In this document: in pieces, positions 37,431-47,157 of the stretch
How the letters are laid out: the number at the start of each line of letters is the position of its first letter
Position numbering within the stretch: position 1 is the stretch's first letter
DNA from: Guptibacillus algicola
Lineage (GTDB): Bacteria > Bacillota > Bacilli > Bacillales > Guptibacillaceae
DNA: 64,000 bases
NCBI RefSeq assembly: GCF_020171805.1
Contig: NZ_JAIVAF010000001.1
Coordinates: forward strand, 558,001 to 622,000
Direction: 5' to 3'
Position numbers and translations under genes: made by a program
The notes under the pieces: generated by a model
The model's input: the letters and a program-made list of their open reading frames with translations, nothing else
Told to the model about the DNA's origin: nothing
Databases searched by the model: none

Positions 37431-37838
37431 TTAACTTATCCCTGCTCCTATTACAAATGAAAGGCCGACTGAAATGACCATGGAAATAAACCCTACTGCA
37501 CGGTTGTCTTGTTTTATTTCTTCATCAATTCGAAATTTAGGAGTTAGAAATTCGAACGTAAAATATCCGATCAATAATAGAACGAATCCAAATACTCCCC
37601 AGCCCATCATAGTAACAAGAGAATCATTATGTTCAATTGAAAAACGAAAAATATTAGCAATACCAAAAATCTTTCCGCCCGTCGCCATAGCAACGGCCAG
37701 GTTTCCATTTTTGATTTCATCCCAGTTTCGGTAAGAAGTAACAAATTCAAAGGCCGCAAGAAATACAATCAAACATACGACGACAACACTATAGGTGGCT
37801 GCCGTTTGAAAAGCTACACTGTCCCAAAGTCGATCCAT
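37431..37838 (-). CDS. yshE: DUF350 membrane protein YshE
   Basis: The 135-residue protein has four predicted transmembrane helices and the DUF350 pattern, including NGNLAVAMATGGKIFGIANI and an acidic FRIDEEIKQDNRAVGF segment. The function is unknown. It is 18 bases downstream of mutS2, as in B. subtilis. Confidence 0.88.
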   Translation of the reverse strand: MDRLWDSVAFQTAATYSVVVVCLIVFLAAFEFVTSYRNWDEIKNGNLAVAMATGGKIFGIANIFRFSIEHNDSLVTMMGWGVFGFVLLLIGYFTFEFLTPKFRIDEEIKQDNRAVGFISMVISVGLSFVIGAGIS

Positions 37839-37855
37839 CTCCGAGCTTCCTTTCT

Positions 37856-40201
37856 TTATTTCAATTCGACGACGGTTACCCCGCCACCGCCTTCATTCAT
37901 GCCACCCATTCTTAGGGTTTTAACTCGAGAGTGACGTTTCAACCATTCATGTACGCCTTTTCTTAGTGCGCCAGTTCCTTTACCATGTATGATCGAAACC
38001 TGATGATATCCTGCTAATAATGCATCATCAATATAACGCTCTACTTGCATTTGAGCGTCTTCATACCGCTTTCCTCTTAAGTCTAACTCTGTCTTAACGG
38101 AGCTATCACGTCCACGTACGGAAACAAGCGGTTTCGTTTCGACAACAGGTTTGGACTTGATTTTCTCAAGATCGTTCGCCTTAACATTCATTTTCATAAT
38201 TCCAAGCTGAACTTGATATTCGTTCTTACCAACTTGATCAACGATATGTCCCTTTTGATTAAAGCTGATTACTTTAACCTCATCACCGGGCTGATAAGAC
38301 GTAACCTGCGCCTTTTTCGATGGTTGTTTGCTAGCTTTAAGCTCTGGCTTTGATTCATCTAGCTGTTTTTGAGCATCGATAAGTTGGTGTTCTTTTACCG
38401 AGCCTTTCTGGAATGTACGAAGGTCATGAATAATCTTTTTGGCTTTTTCTTTTGCCTTTTCAACTTCTTCTTCCGCACGCTTTTCAGCGTCTTCTAACAT
38501 TCGATCTCTCTGATTCTCAAACTTTTCAAGCTGTGCTTCAAGGTCTTTCTTTAATGCCTCTGCTTCTTTTCGAATAACTTCAGCACTCTCTCGATCAGAC
38601 TCTGCTTTCTTCTGACTATCTTCAAGTGAAGAAATCATCTTATCTACCTTATTACTTTCACTTGAGATCTGAGATCTTGCATCATCAATAATGACTTCCA
38701 TTAATCCGAGCCTTCTAGAAATTTCAAAGGCATTACTTCGCCCAGGCACCCCTATTAACAGTCGGTACGTAGGACGTAACGTTTCAACATCAAATTCTAC
38801 ACTAGCATTCATAACACCTTCTCGATTATAGGCATACGCCTTTAGCTCACTATAGTGAGTCGTAGCAATTACTTTTGCTCCACTGTTGTAAACATAATCT
38901 AAAATAGAGATGGCTAGCGCCGCACCCTCCTGTGGATCTGTACCTGCTCCAAGTTCATCAAATAAGACAAGACTGTTATGATCTAAGTTATCAAGGATTC
39001 CAACGATGTTCGTCATATGAGATGAAAAAGTACTTAAGCTTTGCTCAATTGACTGTTCATCCCCAATATCTGCGAAAATATGTTGGAAGATCGACATGGA
39101 AGAATCGTCATCTGCAGGAATATGAAGCCCTGATTGCGCCATCAGAGTTAACAGTCCCGCAGTTTTTAACGTAACTGTTTTCCCCCCTGTGTTGGGTCCC
39201 GTAATAACTAGTGATGAATAATCATCTCCAAGCGCAATGGATATCGGAACAACTTCGTCCTGAGGAAGAAGAGGGTGTCGACCTTTCCTGATCTCAAAAG
39301 CTCCTTTATCGTTCATTGCAGGTTTCGTTGCTTTTAATTCATTGGCATAAAGTGCTCTCGCAAATATAAAATCGATCTCTGCTAGCATGTCTACATTGTG
39401 TCTTAGCGTCTCTGCTGATTCAGCTACTTTTACAGTTAACTCTGTCAGGATGCGTTCAATTTCTTGCTTTTCTTTTACCTTTACCTCTTTGAGTTGGTTG
39501 TTAATAGAAACAACGGATTGAGGCTCAATAAAAAGAGTCGCGCCTGATGACGATTGATCATGGACCATTCCTCCGAATGAGCTTCTGTACTCTTGTTTGA
39601 CTGGTATTACATACCGTTCATTTCGAATTGTTACCAGTGCATCAGACAACATTTTTCTAGTGCTTGAAGAACGAATTAAACTTTCCAACTTCTCTCTTAC
39701 CCTTGACTCATAACTTCTGAGCTGTGTACGAAGACGTCTTAATGCATCACTTGCTGAATCAAGCAAATCGCCATCCTGGTCAACGCAAGCATTAATTTCA
39801 CGCTCAAGCTCAGTCTCACTCATGATCTGATTTACGAGTGCACCTAATAAAGGAACCTCTATTCCATCCTCAATCATGTTTTCTAAGAAGGTTTTAAACC
39901 TTTTCCCACCATAAATCGTACTCGAAATATCCAATAGTTCTGACGGGTTTAGTACTCCTCCGATTTCAGCTCTCTTCAAGCTTGGACGAATATCTCTAAT
40001 TCCACCTAGGGGAGCTTGGCCACGGAGGCGAATGACAGTCCGCCCTTCATCCGTTTCATTCAGGTAACCGTTCACTTCTTCTAGATTATAGGATGGGACG
40101 AGTTGTTCGGTTTTTTGCTTCCCTAGAGAAGAAGAAACATGCTTCCCAAGTCTCTCTTTAACTTTTTCAAATTCAAGCAGTCGCAACACTCTACTGTTCA
40201 A
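37856..40201 (-). CDS. mutS2: Endonuclease MutS2
   Basis: MutS2 is a MutS-like ATPase that limits recombination and, in B. subtilis, acts on collided ribosomes. In the 781 residues I see the ATPase with Walker A TGPNTGGKTVTLK, FADIGDEQSIEQSLSTFSSH, Walker B LVLFDELGAGTDPQEG, a coiled coil around residues 510-630 and a C-terminal Smr domain with LDLRGKRYEDA and IIHGKGTGALRKG. I chose a TTG start at 40201: AGGAGG lies nine bases upstream and the N-terminus then aligns with B. subtilis MutS2. Confidence 0.95.
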   Translation of the reverse strand: MNSRVLRLLEFEKVKERLGKHVSSSLGKQKTEQLVPSYNLEEVNGYLNETDEGRTVIRLRGQAPLGGIRDIRPSLKRAEIGGVLNPSELLDISSTIYGGKRFKTFLENMIEDGIEVPLLGALVNQIMSETELEREINACVDQDGDLLDSASDALRRLRTQLRSYESRVREKLESLIRSSSTRKMLSDALVTIRNERYVIPVKQEYRSSFGGMVHDQSSSGATLFIEPQSVVSINNQLKEVKVKEKQEIERILTELTVKVAESAETLRHNVDMLAEIDFIFARALYANELKATKPAMNDKGAFEIRKGRHPLLPQDEVVPISIALGDDYSSLVITGPNTGGKTVTLKTAGLLTLMAQSGLHIPADDDSSMSIFQHIFADIGDEQSIEQSLSTFSSHMTNIVGILDNLDHNSLVLFDELGAGTDPQEGAALAISILDYVYNSGAKVIATTHYSELKAYAYNREGVMNASVEFDVETLRPTYRLLIGVPGRSNAFEISRRLGLMEVIIDDARSQISSESNKVDKMISSLEDSQKKAESDRESAEVIRKEAEALKKDLEAQLEKFENQRDRMLEDAEKRAEEEVEKAKEKAKKIIHDLRTFQKGSVKEHQLIDAQKQLDESKPELKASKQPSKKAQVTSYQPGDEVKVISFNQKGHIVDQVGKNEYQVQLGIMKMNVKANDLEKIKSKPVVETKPLVSVRGRDSSVKTELDLRGKRYEDAQMQVERYIDDALLAGYHQVSIIHGKGTGALRKGVHEWLKRHSRVKTLRMGGMNEGGGGVTVVELK

Positions 40202-40229
40202 TGGTCCGTTCCTCCTGTGAAGCAAAAAT

Positions 40230-41945
40230 TTATTTATGACGGTTGAAAAATGCTTCCAATTCTTCTGCCGTAAATGTATTTATCACACTTTCTTTTCGTA
40301 ACCAGCCTCTTCTTCCTGCTGATACGCCAATTTCCATATGTTCAAGCATATCCATGTGGTGCGCATCGGTATTGATCATTATTTTCACATCTTCTTCCTG
40401 CGCTTTCCTAAGCCACGTTGCTGCTAAATCTAGACGATTCGGATTTGCGTTCAGTTCAAGAGCCGTATTCGTTTCTTTAGCAAGTGCAATTAGCTTCTCA
40501 TGGTCTAGAGCATACCCTTTTCTTCTTCCGAGTAGCCTTCCTGATGGGTGGGCGATCAAATCAACATGGTGACTTCTTAATGCCGTTTCAAGTCTTGCCA
40601 TAATCGTCTCTTCGTCTTGATTAAATGAAGAGTGAATCGAAGCAATAACGAAGTCCATCTCTTCTAGAAGCTCATCATCATAATCGAGTGTGCCATCAGG
40701 GAGGATATCCATCTCTACGCCTGAGAAGATTTTGAAATCATCCCACTTCTCATTCAAACGATTAATCTCGAGTCGTTGCTCGCGTAGTCGATCTGGTGTT
40801 AACCCATTGGCAACTTTTAAGTACTGAGAGTGATCTGTTATCGCAATGTAAGAGTAGCCCTTTTCTCTTGCTCTCTCTGCCATTTCTTCTATTGTATAAG
40901 CACCATCACTCCATGTAGAGTGCATATGAAGGTCACCTTTAATATCACTTAAAGAAACAAGTTGAAATTCTGATTCTTCCGCTGCCTCAATCTCACCACT
41001 ATCTTCCCGTATTTCTGGTGGAATGAATGCCAACCCGAAATGGTTATAGAATTCTTTTTCATCTTCAAACGTTAATACTTCACCTGTTTCAATTGATTCA
41101 ACGCCATACTCACTAATTTTCTCGCCCTTTAGTTTAGCAATTTGACGCATTTTAACATTATGGTTTTTTGAACCTGTGAAATGATGGAGTGTTGAAGCAA
41201 ATTCTTCTGGTTTAACGATTCTAAAATCAACTGAAACTGAATACTCATCATCCATTTCCAGCGTGATTTTCGTCTCTCCTTGAACAACGATTTTCGAAAC
41301 GCCTTCTAAGGAAACAAGCGCCTCTGAAACATCCGCTGCTCTAGTTGTAGCGATAATAAAATCAAGATCTTTGATCGTTTCTCGAATCCGTCTAAGGCTG
41401 CCTGCTCTTGCAAATCGCTCTATTCCATCTATGTTTTCTAGCTGCTGTTCAATTCTTTCTGCAAGAGGTAACATATATGCGATCGATAGTCTTTCTGGTC
41501 TCTTTCCAGCTTCATCAATCGCCGCTAAAATTTTCTCTTCACTTTTCTTCCCGAACCCTGGCAGTTCTTGTATCTTCTCTTGTTTACATGCCTCTTCAAG
41601 TGTTTTCATATCGACAACACCAAGTTCGTGATAAAGCTTTGCAATTTTTTTGCCACCGAGTCCTGGTAATTTAAGAAGTGGAACTAACCCTTTAGGCACG
41701 TCTTTTTTTAACGATTCTAAGGTTTCTGATTCTCCACTTGCTATGATTTCATTAATAACCGCTGCTGTACCTTTACCAATTCCATTAAGCTCAGCTGGAT
41801 CACTGATTTGGTTCATACTTCGATCATCCGTCTCAAGAGCTCGAGCGGCTTTCCTAAAGGCAGATATTTTAAAAGGATTTTCACCCTTTAATTCCATATA
41901 AACTGCTATTTCTTCAAGGTAGTTGATAACATTTTTTTTATTCAC
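40230..41945 (-). CDS. polX: DNA polymerase/3'-5' exonuclease PolX
   Basis: PolX is a family X repair polymerase with a PHP nuclease domain. The 571 residues show N-terminal helix-hairpin-helix motifs (LKLPGLGGKKIAKLY, ELPGFGKKSEEKI), the polymerase domain with RRIRETIKDLDFIIAT, and the C-terminal PHP domain with GDLHMHSTWSDG, ITDHSQY and NTDAHH. I chose a GTG start at 41945, preceded by AAGGGTGAG, which fits B. subtilis PolX. It is the first gene before mutS2, 28 bases away. Confidence 0.94.
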   Translation of the reverse strand: MNKKNVINYLEEIAVYMELKGENPFKISAFRKAARALETDDRSMNQISDPAELNGIGKGTAAVINEIIASGESETLESLKKDVPKGLVPLLKLPGLGGKKIAKLYHELGVVDMKTLEEACKQEKIQELPGFGKKSEEKILAAIDEAGKRPERLSIAYMLPLAERIEQQLENIDGIERFARAGSLRRIRETIKDLDFIIATTRAADVSEALVSLEGVSKIVVQGETKITLEMDDEYSVSVDFRIVKPEEFASTLHHFTGSKNHNVKMRQIAKLKGEKISEYGVESIETGEVLTFEDEKEFYNHFGLAFIPPEIREDSGEIEAAEESEFQLVSLSDIKGDLHMHSTWSDGAYTIEEMAERAREKGYSYIAITDHSQYLKVANGLTPDRLREQRLEINRLNEKWDDFKIFSGVEMDILPDGTLDYDDELLEEMDFVIASIHSSFNQDEETIMARLETALRSHHVDLIAHPSGRLLGRRKGYALDHEKLIALAKETNTALELNANPNRLDLAATWLRKAQEEDVKIMINTDAHHMDMLEHMEIGVSAGRRGWLRKESVINTFTAEELEAFFNRHK

Positions 41946-42004
41946 TTCGATCTCACCCTTCATAAGGAATCGTCAATTAAAGGTTTTTTCCTATTCCATT
42001 CTAT

Positions 42005-42038
42005 CACAAACAAATAACCCTTCATGGTGAAGGGTTAT
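42005..42038 (-). terminator. Terminator of zapA-cvpA
   Basis: An 11-bp stem, ATAACCCTTCA with TGAAGGGTTAT (42014-42038), is followed by ATTTGTTTG on the minus strand. It overlaps the yshB stop. Confidence 0.8.
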
Positions 42039-42577
42039 GCGACGTGTGTACTCCATAAATCTTTTATTTGTTCTGTCAGCACTGGTGTATGCTTTACAAT
42101 ACTCTCAGCAATCACCGAGTCAGATATTGCCATCTGAACAGTTTCATTCGGGAACAGAGCTGCAAGAAAAAGGAAGAGAAAAACGACGATGTAGACCTCC
42201 ACAAATCCAAGCAATCCTCCTAACCAACCATTCACTGTTTTTAATATAGGAAGTTCTGCTAGGAAATCAAGCATTGATCCAATGATCTGCATTATAATTT
42301 TGGTTGCAAAGAACAATAGTGCGAAAGCTATTCCACTGTAATATGTAGCTTCCAGATTTATTGAATCGAATACCATTGCTGAAGCAGAAGCTTCTCCTCC
42401 TAATGAAGGATAAGGTATCCAAAGCTTTAAATGTGGTGCAAGATCACGGAAATATGCATACGCAACGATAAACGATACAATAAAACCAGTTAGGTGGACG
42501 ACTTGCAGAATTAACCCTCTTCGCAAGCCAACTAGAAATCCACTAACCAGTATAATCAAAAGAATTAGATCAACCAT
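42035..42577 (-). CDS. yshB: CvpA-family membrane protein YshB
   Basis: The 180-residue protein has four transmembrane helices with the CvpA-type N-terminus MVDLILLIILVSGFLVGLRRGLI and NGWLGGLLGFVE near residue 115. CvpA was first linked to colicin V export; the role in Bacillus is unclear. It is six bases downstream of zapA. Confidence 0.88.
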   Translation of the reverse strand: MVDLILLIILVSGFLVGLRRGLILQVVHLTGFIVSFIVAYAYFRDLAPHLKLWIPYPSLGGEASASAMVFDSINLEATYYSGIAFALLFFATKIIMQIIGSMLDFLAELPILKTVNGWLGGLLGFVEVYIVVFLFLFLAALFPNETVQMAISDSVIAESIVKHTPVLTEQIKDLWSTHVA

Positions 42578-42583
42578 CTTACG

Positions 42584-42844
42584 TTATTCCTCTTCTCTAA
42601 GTTTTTTCTTCAGTTCTTCAAGTTCCTTTTTGATCATCACATATTCGTTAACTATATTTACTGCAGTCAATACTGCTAGTCGTTTTGTATCGAGATAGGG
42701 ATTCATACCCTTTATTTCACGCATCTTCTCATCGACTATAGTAGAGACTTCTTGAATATGTTGATGACTTTTATCGCCAACTATTTTATATTGTTCACCA
42801 TAGATATCAACTGTAGTGCGAACTTTATCATGACTATCTGTCAC
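42584..42844 (-). CDS. zapA: Cell division protein ZapA
   Basis: ZapA binds FtsZ and stabilises the Z-ring. The 86-residue sequence has the N-terminal strand segment TTVDIYGEQYKIVGD and a long C-terminal coiled coil ending KKELEELKKKLREEE. The start is a GTG at 42844 with AGGAGG eight bases upstream. It is divergent from rnhC. Confidence 0.92.
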   Translation of the reverse strand: MTDSHDKVRTTVDIYGEQYKIVGDKSHQHIQEVSTIVDEKMREIKGMNPYLDTKRLAVLTAVNIVNEYVMIKKELEELKKKLREEE

Positions 42845-42883
42845 CCAATAAGCCTCCTATCATGAGAAAGAATCCTAACTTGT

Positions 42884-42912
42884 ATCATATCACGAAACGA
42901 TGTTGTTGAAAA
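42884..42912 (-). promoter_or_regulatory. Candidate promoter of zapA-yshB
   Basis: TTTTCA (42907-42912), 17 bases, and TATGAT (42884-42889) with an extended TGA in front. Confidence 0.5.
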
Positions 42913-42945
42913 ATATATTGGATAATTCTTGTTGTAGGTACAGTC

Positions 42946-42954
42946 TGCTATAAT
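42946..42954 (+). promoter_or_regulatory. Extended -10 promoter of rnhC
   Basis: TGCTATAAT at 42946-42954 is a perfect extended -10; the -35 region is weak (TTCTTG at 17 bases). It lies 35 bases before the rnhC start. Confidence 0.55.
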
Positions 42955-42988
42955 AGGTTGCAGTATAGCTAACAAAGGGAGTTTTATT

Positions 42989-43939
42989 ATGTCACAGGTA
43001 GTAATAACTGTATCACCATCCATTATGACGGAAATGAGAAATAATTACAACAGCATGTTAAGCGATAAACAACCGCCAGGAAGCGTTTTTGTGGCCAAAT
43101 TACCTTCCTGTACTATTACAGCATACCGATCAGGTAAAGTCCTGTTTCAAGGATCTAGCGCTGAAACAGAAGCGAAGCCTTGGCAATCAGGCGCAGGAAC
43201 ACCTTCTCCTAAAAAGAAAACAGGTAAGAAAGTCGGCGATCACAAGTTCGCTCCTCCACCTACAATTTCAACTTTATCAGCTATAGGTAGTGATGAAGTA
43301 GGTACAGGAGATTTCTTTGGTCCTATGACGGTCGTGGCTGCATTTGTAGATAAAAAACAAATGCCTCTATTAAAAGAGTTAGGCGTAAGAGACTCAAAGG
43401 GCATGAAGGACCCAGAGATTATTGAAATAGCAAAAAACTTAATCAAAACGATTTCATATAGTCTACTTGTTCTCCCGAATGAAAAGTATAATGCTATGCA
43501 AAAGAAAGGCATGAACCAGGGGAAAATGAAAGCATTACTGCATAATCAAGCCATTCATAACGTGCAGAAAAAAGTATCTTCCTATGACGCGATCCTCGTC
43601 GATCAATTTGCTAAACCAGAAGTATACTTCAACTACTTAAAAGGCCAGCCTACAATTGTTAAGGATTCGGTATATTTTGCAACAAAAGCCGAAGAACTTC
43701 ATCTAGCGGTTGCGGCGGCATCGATCATCGCAAGGTACTCCTTCGTTATGGAAATGAATCGCCTTGGCAAAGAAAACAAGGTAGAACTTCCAAAAGGAGC
43801 TGGTCCAATCGTTGATCAGGCTGCGGCAAAATTAATTCAAAAACACGGAGAAGATGTTCTAAATAAAGTTGCAAAAGTGCACTTCGCTAATAGTCAGAAA
43901 GCGAAAGACCTGGCTGAGAAAGCTAACAAACGTCGATAA
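42989..43939 (+). CDS. rnhC: Ribonuclease HIII
   Basis: RNase HIII cuts RNA in RNA-DNA hybrids. The 316-residue protein has an N-terminal TBP-like substrate-binding domain (residues 1-85, TITAYRSGKVLFQG) and a catalytic domain with IGSDEVGTGDFFGPMTV near residue 95, RDSKGM, ILVDQFAKPE and LAVAAASIIAR. It is the only gene of the mutS2-zapA group on the plus strand, as in B. subtilis. Confidence 0.96.
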   Translation: MSQVVITVSPSIMTEMRNNYNSMLSDKQPPGSVFVAKLPSCTITAYRSGKVLFQGSSAETEAKPWQSGAGTPSPKKKTGKKVGDHKFAPPPTISTLSAIGSDEVGTGDFFGPMTVVAAFVDKKQMPLLKELGVRDSKGMKDPEIIEIAKNLIKTISYSLLVLPNEKYNAMQKKGMNQGKMKALLHNQAIHNVQKKVSSYDAILVDQFAKPEVYFNYLKGQPTIVKDSVYFATKAEELHLAVAAASIIARYSFVMEMNRLGKENKVELPKGAGPIVDQAAAKLIQKHGEDVLNKVAKVHFANSQKAKDLAEKANKRR

Positions 43940-43941
43940 CT

Positions 43942-43979
43942 AAGAAAGCTGGCGAGTAAAAGCCAGCTTTCTTTTTTTA
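43942..43979 (+). terminator. Terminator of rnhC
   Basis: AGAAAGCTGGC pairs with GCCAGCTTTCT, followed by seven T on the plus strand. Confidence 0.93.
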
Positions 43980-44078
43980 TTTTCCCTCATCTTTCCTATC
44001 ATGGTGAAATTTACAGTACTAACAGGAGGATTCGTAAATATAATAGCGTTAGTATGAAAAGAATGGGGGAGTAACAAG

Positions 44079-44453
44079 ATGGGGATTACGTTTATTAAAT
44101 TAGCTGTTGTCTATCTTTTTATTGGATTGAGCATTGGCATTTCTATGGAGATGTCACACGACCATTCCTTATCAGGTTTACATGCGCATATTAACCTAGT
44201 TGGCTGGGTATCAATGGCTATATTTGGACTAATCTATCACCATTTTGATATCTCTAATAATCTTCTCGCTAAACTTCATTTCTGGTTATACAACCTATCT
44301 CTTCCTGTCTTTATGCTTGGGCTTGGTTTTTTACTATACGGAAACGATTCTTTGATTCTTCTCGTAATCATAGGAAGTTTTGTGTTGTATATATCAGTCA
44401 TATTGTTTGTGATCAATGTACTATCAAATATTAAACCAGCTTCAAAAGAATAA
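44079..44453 (+). CDS. Small membrane protein resembling part of heme-copper oxidase subunit I
   Basis: The 124-residue protein has four transmembrane helices and a cluster of histidines: EMSHDHSLSGLHAHINLVGW near residues 24-43, IYHHFDI and KLHFWLYN. The GLHAHINLVGW stretch resembles a heme-ligand helix of NorB/cytochrome oxidase subunit I, but the protein is far too short to be an oxidase. It may bind heme or be a stand-alone relative. The ATG has GGGGGAGT seven bases upstream. I do not know its function. Confidence 0.7.
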   Translation: MGITFIKLAVVYLFIGLSIGISMEMSHDHSLSGLHAHINLVGWVSMAIFGLIYHHFDISNNLLAKLHFWLYNLSLPVFMLGLGFLLYGNDSLILLVIIGSFVLYISVILFVINVLSNIKPASKE

Positions 44454-44500
44454 AACTTAAGGGAACCCCTTGTTCTTCTGCTCCCTATGCCGTAATCGAT

Positions 44501-44599
44501 GAATATCGCATGCTTTCCGGGGACGAACGCCCGAGCCTCCTCATAAAGACCATTCCGGGGTCTCGGTCGCCCGTTTTTCCGCAGGAGTCAGCGATATTC
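44501..44599. repeat. 99-bp intergenic element with terminal inverted repeats
   Basis: GAATATCGC (44501-44509) and GCGATATTC (44591-44599) are perfect 9-base terminal inverted repeats. The inside is GC-rich compared with its surroundings and partly self-complementary (CCGAG with CTCGG near the middle). It contains the strings GCCTCCTC and CCGCAGGAGTCAGC, which I recall from intergenic repeats in other Bacillaceae, unverified. It lies between the small membrane gene and pheT. Confidence 0.65.
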
Positions 44600-44675
44600 T
44601 CTCCTACTAGATGGTAGGTATTGAATTTTGAAACCTCTCACGCTATAAGAATAGTTATTGTGACTTTTTAAATGC

Positions 44676-44713
44676 AAATAAAAAAGCTGTCGAGTTTCTC
44701 GACAGCTTTTTTT
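44676..44713. terminator. Terminator of pheST, probably bidirectional
   Basis: A 14-bp perfect stem (44681-44694 with 44698-44711) has A-rich sequence on its left and T-rich on its right. It ends pheT on the minus strand and could also stop plus-strand transcription from the 44079 gene. Confidence 0.88.
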
Positions 44714-44727
44714 GCATGCTTTTTTAT

Positions 44728-47139
44728 TTAGCTACGTAACGCTGCTCCAAACTGTTCTTCTACAGCTTGTAATACGCGATCATGGGCATTCTTAACTTCT
44801 TCTTCAGTTAAGGTTTGTTCAGGGTTGTAATATCGTAACGAAAAGGCAAGCGACTTCTTACCATCTTCAAGATGCTCTCCTTGATAAACGTCGAAAAGGT
44901 TAATATCGACTAGCTTATCTCCACCTACTTCTTTAATCACACGCTTAACTTCCGCTGCTTCAAGTGTTTCATCTACCACCAACGCTACATCTCGTGTAAC
45001 TGAAGGGAAGCGAGGAAGCTTTGCGTATTTCAGGTGAGCTACGTTAGCCTTAAGCACCTTTTCAAGGTTAAGTTCAAAAACATACGTTTCTGGTAAATCC
45101 AGCTCTTTTTCTACTTCTGGATGTAGCTGACCAATATAACCGATCAATTCACCATCAAGTTGAATTGCTGCTGTCCTTCCTGGATGTAGCTTAGGCTCTT
45201 CGGCACGAACAAAAGTTAAGCGATCTTCTAAACCAAGATCCTCAGCTATTTCTTCTACAATACCTTTGATTACAAAGAAATCAGCTGGTTTCTTTTCTTT
45301 TTGCCATGGGTGCTCTTGCCATAATCCTGTCATTACTCCTGCAAGATGTTCCTGTTCTTCAGGAAGGTCGGATCCAGAAGGTAGGAATACTGAAGCTGTT
45401 TCATAAAAAGCAAGGTTCTCAAGCTGACGATTAATATTGTATTGTGCAGCTTCAAGAAGATGAGGAAGTAAACTTGTACGAAGTTCACTACGTTCTTCAC
45501 TCATCGGCATTGCAAGACGAATGGCTTCAGGTGACTCATCTGAGAAGAACACACGCTTTGCAGGAGAAGTCAATGAATACGTCACAGCTTGATAAAGCCC
45601 AGCTCCTTCAAGTAAACGCCTAACGCGACGGCGCTTTAATTGAAAGTCAGTTAATTGACCTGGCGTGCTTTCTGTAATCGGAAGCGTAGCAGGTACATTA
45701 TCATACCCATAAAGACGACCAACTTCCTCAATCAAGTCTTCTGTAATCGTAATATCAGGACGTCTTGGAGGAACCTGAACAGTAAATGTTCCACCGAAGT
45801 TTTTATAAGAAAACTGCAGACGATCAAAGATTGCTGCAACGTCGGATTCAGAAATCTCAGTTCCAAGCACTTGATTGATTCTAGAAACTTCCACAGTCAC
45901 ATCTTTCGCTTCAATATGACGAGCGCCCTGTTCAGAAACTCCTCTTAAGACAGTTCCACCCGCAAGTTCTTGCATGAGCTGTGCTGCTCTTTCACTTGCT
46001 GGTACTACGCGATTGCGATCGATTCCCTTCTCGAACCGCGCACTAGAATCACTTCGTAGTCCAAGATCTTTTGATGATTTTCGAACAAGCTTACTATTAA
46101 AATAAGCAGCCTCAAGCAATACAGTGGTGGTATCTTGTTGAACCTCTGAATCAGCTCCACCCATAACACCTGCTACCGCAACCGGATTAGTCCCGTTTGT
46201 AATAACAAGATGGTCACTTGAAAGCGTGCGTTCTGTATCATCGAGCGTTACAATTTTTTCTCCTTGATTAGCTCGTCTGACAACAACCTCTTTTGAGCCA
46301 AAGCGGTCATAGTCGAATGCATGCAATGGCTGACCATATTCAAGAAGTACGAAATTCGTTATGTCTACTACATTGTTAATCGGTCGTATACCAGCAGAGA
46401 CAAGTCTGTTTACAAGCCACTGTGGAGAAGGCTTTACAGTAATGTCTTTTATTATAGTAGCGCCATAATATGGGGTGTTTTCTTCGTTTTCAACTCGAAC
46501 TGATACGTAGTCTTCCGCATTCTCTTCAGAACGAACAAGCTCTGGAGAAGGTAGAGAAATGGGACGATTTAAGACAGCGCCTACCTCATAAGCTATGCCA
46601 ATCATATTCATAGCATCTGCGCGGTTTGGAGTAAGACCAAGTTCAAGAACGTTATCATTCAGATTTAAATATTCTAACGCATCTTCACCAGGCGTAACCT
46701 CATCACTAAATACGAAGATTCCTTCAGCATATTCTTTCTGAACAAGCTTGCTTTCAATCCCAAGTTCTTGTAGAGAGCAAATCATTCCATGAGAAGGTTC
46801 TCCACGAAGTTTTGCCTTTTTAATCTTGAAGTTACCAGGAAGTACTGCTCCAACCTTTGCTACAGCTACATACTGTCCTTTAGCTATGTTAGCTGCTCCA
46901 CAAATAATTTGTACGGGTTCTTCTTCCCCTATGTCAACTTTACATACAGAAAGTTTGTCAGCATCTGGATGCCCGACGCACTCAAGAACGTGCCCGATGA
47001 CTACGCCTTTGATCCCTTTGTTCAAACTCTCTACTGTTTCAACTTCAATACCGCCTTTAGTAATCAGTTCTGCTAATTCATCAGCTGAATACCCTTCAAG
47101 GTCTACATACTGACTTAGCCAGTTCAATGATACGAGCAT
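44728..47139 (-). CDS. pheT: Phenylalanyl-tRNA synthetase beta subunit
   Basis: With PheS this charges tRNA-Phe. The 803 residues are typical. In order I see the tRNA-binding EMAP-like domain (residues 40-150), the B3/B4 editing region with [24 protein letters not shown] near residue 250, the B5 domain, the catalytic-like core ([15 protein letters not shown]) and the C-terminal anticodon-binding domain ([14 protein letters not shown]). It is 18 bases after pheS and ends at a strong terminator. Confidence 0.98.
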   Translation of the reverse strand: MLVSLNWLSQYVDLEGYSADELAELITKGGIEVETVESLNKGIKGVVIGHVLECVGHPDADKLSVCKVDIGEEEPVQIICGAANIAKGQYVAVAKVGAVLPGNFKIKKAKLRGEPSHGMICSLQELGIESKLVQKEYAEGIFVFSDEVTPGEDALEYLNLNDNVLELGLTPNRADAMNMIGIAYEVGAVLNRPISLPSPELVRSEENAEDYVSVRVENEENTPYYGATIIKDITVKPSPQWLVNRLVSAGIRPINNVVDITNFVLLEYGQPLHAFDYDRFGSKEVVVRRANQGEKIVTLDDTERTLSSDHLVITNGTNPVAVAGVMGGADSEVQQDTTTVLLEAAYFNSKLVRKSSKDLGLRSDSSARFEKGIDRNRVVPASERAAQLMQELAGGTVLRGVSEQGARHIEAKDVTVEVSRINQVLGTEISESDVAAIFDRLQFSYKNFGGTFTVQVPPRRPDITITEDLIEEVGRLYGYDNVPATLPITESTPGQLTDFQLKRRRVRRLLEGAGLYQAVTYSLTSPAKRVFFSDESPEAIRLAMPMSEERSELRTSLLPHLLEAAQYNINRQLENLAFYETASVFLPSGSDLPEEQEHLAGVMTGLWQEHPWQKEKKPADFFVIKGIVEEIAEDLGLEDRLTFVRAEEPKLHPGRTAAIQLDGELIGYIGQLHPEVEKELDLPETYVFELNLEKVLKANVAHLKYAKLPRFPSVTRDVALVVDETLEAAEVKRVIKEVGGDKLVDINLFDVYQGEHLEDGKKSLAFSLRYYNPEQTLTEEEVKNAHDRVLQAVEEQFGAALRS

Positions 47140-47157
47140 GATTTCTCCTCCTTACGC

